DNA from: Thermobifida cellulosilytica TB100
GTDB lineage: Bacteria; Actinomycetota; Actinomycetes; Streptosporangiales; Streptosporangiaceae
Reading direction: 5' to 3'
DNA length: 64,000 nucleotides
NCBI RefSeq assembly: GCF_001517975.1
Contig: NZ_KQ950182.1
Location: 406,169 to 470,168 of the forward strand
Shown here: piece after piece, positions 60,140 to 64,000 of the stretch
Position numbering within the stretch: the stretch's first letter is position 1
Layout: every line of letters starts with the position of its first letter
Notes under the pieces: generated by a model
What the model saw: the letters and a program-made list of their open reading frames with translations, nothing else
Told to the model about the DNA's origin: nothing
Databases searched by the model: none
Position numbers and translations under genes: made by a program

Positions 60140-60304
60140 GTGGCTGCCACCGACGTGAGGCCGAAGATCACCCTGGCCTGCCAGGAGTGCAAGCACCGTA
60201 ACTACATCACGCGCAAGAACCGTCGGAACACCCCCGACCGCCTTGAGCTGAGGAAGTACTGCCCGAACTGCCGCACGCATCGGGAGCACAAGGAAACCCG
60301 CTAG
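60140..60304 (+). CDS. rpmG: Ribosomal protein L33
   Basis: 54-aa large-subunit protein. [20 protein letters not shown] and [15 protein letters not shown] show both CxxC pairs, so it is the zinc-binding (C+) form. This matters because the zinc-free paralogue usually sits in a Zur regulon; here a constitutive gene is expected. GTG start with AGAAAGG at ideal spacing. Confidence 0.97.
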   Translation: MAATDVRPKITLACQECKHRNYITRKNRRNTPDRLELRKYCPNCRTHREHKETR

Positions 60305-60400
60305 GCCGTCCCTCCGCAGGCCGCCGGTTCCCGGACGGGCGGCGCGGCCCACAGCGGTCGTGGTGGATTCCAGGTTCCGACCGGACACGGTCTGGACTTC

Positions 60401-60438
60401 CCGGTAGCCCAGTGAGCACCCGCTCACTGGGCTACCGG
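60401..60438. terminator. Perfect 17-bp hairpin after rpmG
   Basis: CCGGTAGCCCAGTGAGC (60401-60417) and GCTCACTGGGCTACCGG (60422-60438) pair completely around a 4-base loop. It ends 73 bases before the next gene. No T-run follows, so it is a likely terminator of uncertain efficiency. Confidence 0.65.
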
Positions 60439-60511
60439 TGTGTTGGACCTGTTTCGGCCGTCGCGGGCGACCCGGCATGATGAGACCACACACGGTGTGG
60501 AAAGGACGTCG

Positions 60512-60970
60512 ATGGCGATCAACCCCGACTACCTGGGACGGGTGTACGAACTCCCCGAGCCCTACGAGGTGACCCGCGTCAAGATCCGCGAGTTCGCGGA
60601 CGCGATCTGTGACCCCAACCCCCTCTACCGCGACCCCGACCGTGCCCGGGAGGCCGGGTACGCCGACGTCATCGCACCGCCCACCTTCCCCATCATCCTG
60701 GGCATGGAGGGTGCCGGACAGGCCGTCGCCGACCCCGAGCTCGGCCTGGACTTCTCCCGGGTGGTCCACGGGGACCAGCGGTTCCGCTACAGCCGTCCCC
60801 TCCAGGCCGGGGACCGGGTGACCTGCCGGACCACGATCACCGGCATCAAGGCGCTGGGCGGCAACGAGATGCTGACCCTGGACAGCGACATCGCCACCGT
60901 CTCCGGAGAGCACGTCGTCACCTCGGTCAACATGCTCGTCGTGCGCGGTGCCGAACCGGCCGGGAAGTGA
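60512..60970 (+). CDS. MaoC/FAS1-like dehydratase, HadA-type
   Basis: 152-aa single hot-dog domain (MaoC_dehydrat_N). VTRVKIREFADAICDPNPLY, then PPTFPIILGME and VVHGDQRFRYSRPLQAGDRV, are the family landmarks. In mycobacteria the homologues pair with HadB as (3R)-hydroxyacyl-ACP dehydratase of FAS-II. It forms a two-gene unit with the next gene; the rpmG-hadA-hadB-murB order is conserved in actinobacteria. Since mycolic acids are not expected here, the substrate remains open. Confidence 0.88.
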   Translation: MAINPDYLGRVYELPEPYEVTRVKIREFADAICDPNPLYRDPDRAREAGYADVIAPPTFPIILGMEGAGQAVADPELGLDFSRVVHGDQRFRYSRPLQAGDRVTCRTTITGIKALGGNEMLTLDSDIATVSGEHVVTSVNMLVVRGAEPAGK

Positions 60971-60986
60971 GTGAGGAGCAGCCCAG

Positions 60987-61412
60987 ATGACCACTGTCCG
61001 CTACGCCGACGTCGAGGTGGGCACCGAGCTGCCCGAGCAGACCTACCGGGTGCGCCGCAGCGACCTGGTCCGCTACGCCGGAGCCTCCGGCGACTTCAAC
61101 CCGATCCACTGGAGCGACCGGGTCGCCCGCGAGGTGGGCCTGCCCGGCGTGATCGCGCACGGCATGTTCACCATGGCCCAGGCCGGCCGCCTGATCACCG
61201 ACTGGGTCGGCGACCCCGGCGCGATCGTGGAGTACGGGGTCCGCTTCTCCGCCCCCGTGGTCGTCCCCGACGACGACAAGGGGACCGAGCTCGTGGTCGG
61301 CGGGACCGTCACCAAGAAGCTCGACGACAACCAGGTCGTCGTCACCATCACGGCCCGCTGCGCCGGAGCCAAGGTCCTGGCGCGCTCCACCGCCGTGGTA
61401 CGCCTGGCCTGA
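60987..61412 (+). CDS. MaoC-like hydratase, HadB-type
   Basis: 141-aa R-specific hydratase fold. The catalytic motif is YAGASGDFNPIHW, with the Asp and His of the hydratase site, then IAHGMFTMAQAGRL. It lies 16 bases after the HadA-type gene and is the likely catalytic partner in a heterodimer. Confidence 0.9.
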   Translation: MTTVRYADVEVGTELPEQTYRVRRSDLVRYAGASGDFNPIHWSDRVAREVGLPGVIAHGMFTMAQAGRLITDWVGDPGAIVEYGVRFSAPVVVPDDDKGTELVVGGTVTKKLDDNQVVVTITARCAGAKVLARSTAVVRLA

Positions 61413-61420
61413 CCGTCCCG

Positions 61421-61447
61421 GTTCCCGCGCCGCTGCGGCGCGGGAAC
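61421..61447. terminator. Hairpin between hadB-type gene and murB
   Basis: GTTCCCGCGCC and GGCGCGGGAAC pair around a short loop, 9 bases after the hadB-type stop and 32 before murB. It may end the had transcript or shape the murB leader. Confidence 0.5.
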
Positions 61448-61479
61448 GTCTCCGTTCCCACCCGCCGAAAGGTGCCACC

Positions 61480-62550
61480 GTGTCCACCGCTCCCGCCCGC
61501 AACGTGCCGCTCGCCGAGTACACCACTCTCGGGCTCGGCGGTCCCGCGGCGCTCTTCCAGCCCGTGGCCACCACGGAGGAACTGATCGAGGCCGTCCGCG
61601 AGGCCGACCGCGCCGGCAGCCCGCTGCTGGTCCTGGGCGGCGGCAGCAACCTGGTCGTCGCGGACGAGGGGTTCCCGGGCACGGTCGTCCACGTCGACTC
61701 CTCCGGCCTCTCCTCCGCCGAGGTCGGCGACGACACCGTGCGGGTGCGGGCGGACGCCGGGGTCGAGTGGGACGCGTTCGTCGCGCGCTGCGTGGACGAG
61801 GGCCTGTCCGGCGTCGAGTGCCTCTCCGGCATCCCCGGCCGGGTCGGCTCCACGCCCATCCAGAACGTCGGCGCCTACGGCCAGGAGGTCAGCCAGACCA
61901 TCGCCGAGGTCACGGTCTACGACCGGGAGGAGGGCCGCACCCGGGTCCTGGCGGCCGCCGAGTGCGGCTTCGCCTACCGCGACAGCGTCTTCAAGGGCCG
62001 CAACCGCTACGTGGTGTGCGAGGTGGTCTTCGAGCTGACCCGCGCCAAGCTGAGCCGCCCGATCCGCTACGCCGAACTCGCCCGCACCCTGGGAGTGGCC
62101 CAGGGCGACCGCGTGCCGCTGGCCGACGCCCGCGAGGCCGTGCTGGCCCTGCGCCGCGGCAAGGGCATGGTCGTCGACCCGGCCGACCCCGACAGCCGCA
62201 GCGCCGGGTCCTTCTTCACCAACCCGATCCTGTCCGCCGACGAGTTCGCCGAGTTCACCCGGCGGGTCGAGGAGCGGCTCGGCCCCGGGACCGCCCCGCC
62301 CGCCTACCCGGACGCGGACGGCCGGGTGAAGACCTCGGCGGCCTGGCTGATCGAGCACGCCGGCTTCCCCAAGGGGTACGGCACGGGACCGGCGCGCATC
62401 TCCACCAAGCACACCCTCGCGCTGACCAACCGGGGCGGCGCCACCACCGCCGACCTGCTGGCCCTGGCCCGCGAGGTGCGCGCGGGCGTGGCCCGGGCCT
62501 TCGGGATCACCCTGGTGAACGAGCCCGTCATGGTGGGCGTCACCCTCTGA
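61480..62550 (+). CDS. murB: UDP-N-acetylenolpyruvoylglucosamine reductase
   Basis: 356-aa cytosolic flavoprotein making UDP-N-acetylmuramate for peptidoglycan. FAD-binding: TTLGLGGPAALFQPV, VLGGGSNLVVADEG, LSGIPGRVGSTPIQNVGAYG. The catalytic Ser lies in SAGSFFTNPIL, and the tail AAWLIEHAGFPKG is conserved. GTG start at 61480. The length and Tyr-containing loop (YRDSVFKGRN) indicate a type I enzyme. Confidence 0.96.
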   Translation: MSTAPARNVPLAEYTTLGLGGPAALFQPVATTEELIEAVREADRAGSPLLVLGGGSNLVVADEGFPGTVVHVDSSGLSSAEVGDDTVRVRADAGVEWDAFVARCVDEGLSGVECLSGIPGRVGSTPIQNVGAYGQEVSQTIAEVTVYDREEGRTRVLAAAECGFAYRDSVFKGRNRYVVCEVVFELTRAKLSRPIRYAELARTLGVAQGDRVPLADAREAVLALRRGKGMVVDPADPDSRSAGSFFTNPILSADEFAEFTRRVEERLGPGTAPPAYPDADGRVKTSAAWLIEHAGFPKGYGTGPARISTKHTLALTNRGGATTADLLALAREVRAGVARAFGITLVNEPVMVGVTL

Positions 62551-62557
62551 CCGAAGA

Positions 62558-62598
62558 GCGCCCGCGCCGCGGCGGCCCCGGCCGCGCGGCGCGGGCGC
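62558..62598 (+). terminator. Terminator hairpin after murB
   Basis: GCGCCCGCGCCGC (62558-62570) and GCGGCGCGGGCGC (62586-62598) pair perfectly, 7 bases after the murB stop. Confidence 0.75.
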
Positions 62599-62714
62599 CG
62601 TGCCTCCCGGAGCTTTCCGGAAGAATTCCGTCGCGGCCCCCGCAACAGAAAAATAAGGCGGACCGAACTTTTTTATTGGCTTCGGGTCCGTTCGGAAATC
62701 GCCATTCCCATGAA

Positions 62715-62743
62715 TTGCGAATCCGTATTCCCTTCACTACGGT
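62715..62743 (+). promoter_or_regulatory. Promoter of the riboswitch-exporter transcript
   Basis: TTGCGA (62715-62720) and TACGGT (62738-62743) with a 17-base spacer would start RNA at about 62750, exactly where the riboswitch P1 helix begins. Confidence 0.6.
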
Positions 62744-62750
62744 GGAAGCC

Positions 62751-62858
62751 GTCGAAGGGGAGTAGTCCTCAATCCGTGTGATCGACACGCTGGTCCCTGC
62801 GCAGCACGGACCCGGTCGCACGAGCCGGTGCGAACGCCAGGCGGACGAGACCTTCGAC
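62751..62858 (+). ncRNA. yybP-ykoY manganese riboswitch
   Basis: P1 is formed by GTCGAAGG (62751-62758) and CCTTCGAC (62851-62858), a perfect 8-base helix. The conserved core GGGGAGTAG follows the 5' strand (62757-62765) and GACGAGACC precedes the 3' strand (62844-62852), both hallmarks of the yybP-ykoY class that binds Mn2+. It lies upstream of a UPF0016 gene, a family often controlled by this class. Recognition is by eye from the consensus. Confidence 0.88.
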
Positions 62859-62883
62859 CCGGTCGCAGGCATCCGGGTCGAAG
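62852..62883 (+). promoter_or_regulatory. Riboswitch expression platform hairpin
   Basis: CTTCGACCCGG (62852-62862) pairs perfectly with CCGGGTCGAAG (62873-62883). Its left arm is the 3' strand of P1, so the two structures exclude each other: Mn2+ binding should hold P1 and prevent this hairpin. The trailing T-run (GCTTTTCC near 62893) is weak, so attenuation may be Rho-linked. Confidence 0.7.
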
Positions 62884-62936
62884 AGCGTCGTCCGCTTTTC
62901 CGATGCCCGGACAAAGAACGAGAGGCAGGGAATTCG

Positions 62937-63542
62937 ATGGCGTTTGCCGGGCTGGTCGGGGTGAGCGCGGGAGCCGTTCTCGTCGCCGAAATGGGGGACA
63001 AGACCCAATTGGTGGCGATGTCGCTGGCCAGCCGCTATCGGGTGCGGACCGTGCTGCTCGGCAGCGCCCTGGCCACGGTGGTCATCCACGGGATCAGCGT
63101 GCTGCTGGCCGAGGTCCTGGGCCTGGCACTGCCCGCCGACTGGCTCTCCCTCGGCGCCGGGCTCGCCTTCCTCGGCTTCGGCGCCTGGACGCTGCGCGGC
63201 GACGAGCTCACCGAGGCCGACGAGGAGCGCGCCGCGACCCGGCGCGCCGGATCGGCGCTGCTGACCGTGGCCACGATCTTCTTCCTCGCCGAGCTCGGCG
63301 ACAAGACCATGTTCACCACCATCGCCGTCGGCGCGGACCACGCCGGGACGCCCCTGTCCTGGCTGGCGGTGTGGATCGGCTCCACCCTGGGCATGGTCGC
63401 GGCCGACGCCCTGGGGATCGCTCTGGGCATGCTGCTGGGCAAGAAGCTGCCCGAGAAGGCCATCCGGATCGGCGCGGCCGTGGTGTTCTTCCTCGCCGGT
63501 CTGGCCATGACCTGGCAGGGGCTCAGCGCGCTGCTGTTCTGA
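62937..63542 (+). CDS. UPF0016/GDT1 family manganese exporter
   Basis: 201-aa membrane protein with six helices. The two family motifs are VAEMGDKTQLVAM near the N-terminus and LAELGDKTMFTTI in the second half, E-x-G-D-K-T, which form the cation path. Members (MneA, Mnx, TMEM165) move Mn2+ or Ca2+ out of the cytoplasm. The upstream yybP-ykoY element strongly suggests Mn2+ export induced by Mn2+. ATG 62937 follows GAGAGGCAGGG. Confidence 0.93.
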   Translation: MAFAGLVGVSAGAVLVAEMGDKTQLVAMSLASRYRVRTVLLGSALATVVIHGISVLLAEVLGLALPADWLSLGAGLAFLGFGAWTLRGDELTEADEERAATRRAGSALLTVATIFFLAELGDKTMFTTIAVGADHAGTPLSWLAVWIGSTLGMVAADALGIALGMLLGKKLPEKAIRIGAAVVFFLAGLAMTWQGLSALLF

Positions 63543-63583
63543 ACGCGCTCAGCGCGCCGCGGACGGGCTCGACGGAACCGGGG

Positions 63584-64000
63584 TCACCCCGTCGGCTCCG
63601 GAGCGGCCAGCCAGGCGTCCACGCCCGCCAGCATCTCCTTCTTCCGCTCCTCCGGGGCGCCCGAGGAACGGATGGACATCCGGGCCAGCTCGGCCAGCTC
63701 CGGGTCGGAGAAGCCGAACACCTCGCGGGCGATCTCGTACTGCTCGGCCAGGCGGGAGCCGAAGAGCAGCGGGTCGTCGGCGCCCAGCGCGATCGGCACC
63801 CCCGCGTCGAACAGTCGGCGCAGCGGGACCTGGTCGAGGCGGTCCACCACGCCCAGGCCCACGTTGGAGGTGGGGCACACCTCCAGGGTCACCTCCTGGG
63901 CGGCCAGGCGGTCCACCAGGGCGCGGTCCTCGACGGCGCGCACCCCGTGCCCGATGCGGTCGGCCGCCAGCAGGTCCAGGCACTCCTGGACGCTGCGCGG
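63584..64000 (-). CDS. add: Adenosine deaminase, C-terminal part
   Basis: 139 C-terminal codons; the 5' part lies beyond the window. AADRIGHGVRAVED, LEVCPTSNVGLGVV and PIALGADDPLLFGSRLAEQY are adenosine deaminase signatures; the Asp of GADDP binds zinc and the HG of RIGHG lines the site. It hydrolyses adenosine (or, in some relatives, adenine or aminofutalosine) to inosine. Given menaquinone genes of the classical type, plain purine salvage is the simpler reading. Ends convergent with the Mn exporter gene. Confidence 0.93.
   Translation of the reverse strand, partial: PRSVQECLDLLAADRIGHGVRAVEDRALVDRLAAQEVTLEVCPTSNVGLGVVDRLDQVPLRRLFDAGVPIALGADDPLLFGSRLAEQYEIAREVFGFSDPELAELARMSIRSSGAPEERKKEMLAGVDAWLAAPEPTG

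Noticed and set aside
63584-64000. Aminofutalosine deaminase of the futalosine menaquinone route
   Set aside because: The window shows the MenG/MenJ-type genes, and the visible signatures are those of ordinary adenosine deaminase; the N-terminal half needed to decide is missing.

Overview
The window comes from a high-GC actinobacterium. Genes start often at GTG and show strong G/C preference at third codon positions. It carries a secreted GH5-CBM3 cellulase behind a perfect palindrome with the core TGGGAGCGCTCCCA, the CelR operator type known from Thermobifida, plus BldC-type regulators, menaquinone genes and a full Nuo complex. A Thermobifida-like or related Nocardiopsidaceae organism is the best inference; no 16S gene is present to confirm it.

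Layout. 1-3734: the tail of a GatD-like amidotransferase, the cellulase and radA. 4116-10721: a methyltransferase, a TIM-barrel isomerase, a TetR regulator, a DUF433/PIN-type toxin-antitoxin pair whose toxin is frameshifted, proC, an AcuC-like deacetylase and a conserved protein of unknown role. 11020-15386: an excisionase-type regulator and a System II cytochrome c maturation set (TlpA/ResA-like lipoprotein, CcdA, ResB, CcsB). 15454-17573: a PLDc_N membrane protein, BldC, a DUF4229 protein and the menaquinone methyltransferase. 17632-36344: an AT-rich leader with a Rex-type operator, a MenJ-like reductase, nuoA-N complete and in canonical order with many overlapping stop/start codons, then a polyprenyl diphosphate synthase. 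Menaquinone-making genes therefore bracket the enzyme that reduces menaquinone.

36519-49553: a mixed stretch with a PRC-barrel protein, RarD, MsrA, a split NYN-domain gene, a K+ channel, a TipA-like MerR regulator with its own operator, two GNAT acetyltransferases, a Q/Y/G-rich protein, an NAD(P)-binding protein, KorAB (2-oxoacid:ferredoxin oxidoreductase), an HtpX-like protease and YajQ. 49789-60304: tRNA-Tyr, a SnoaL-cupin fusion, an incomplete type III Wadjet-like (Jet) SMC locus followed by a second RecF/SbcC-like ATPase, tRNA-Thr, tRNA-Met and rpmG. 60512-64000: two MaoC/hydratase-fold genes, murB, a yybP-ykoY (Mn2+) riboswitch with a visible expression platform, the UPF0016 Mn2+ exporter-type gene it should control, and the 3' part of an adenosine deaminase gene.

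Most notable are: (i) the Jet locus, with intact JetB- and JetC-like genes, a JetA-like gene lacking its N-terminal half, no JetD nuclease, a codon-biased 50-residue ORF bridging jetB and jetC, and an adjacent CxxC-containing ATPase; (ii) the riboswitch, whose P1 strand can pair with either of two partners; (iii) the Rex site ahead of the menJ-nuo block; (iv) two nuclease-fold genes (PIN-type toxin and NYN protein), each broken by what looks like a one-base loss.
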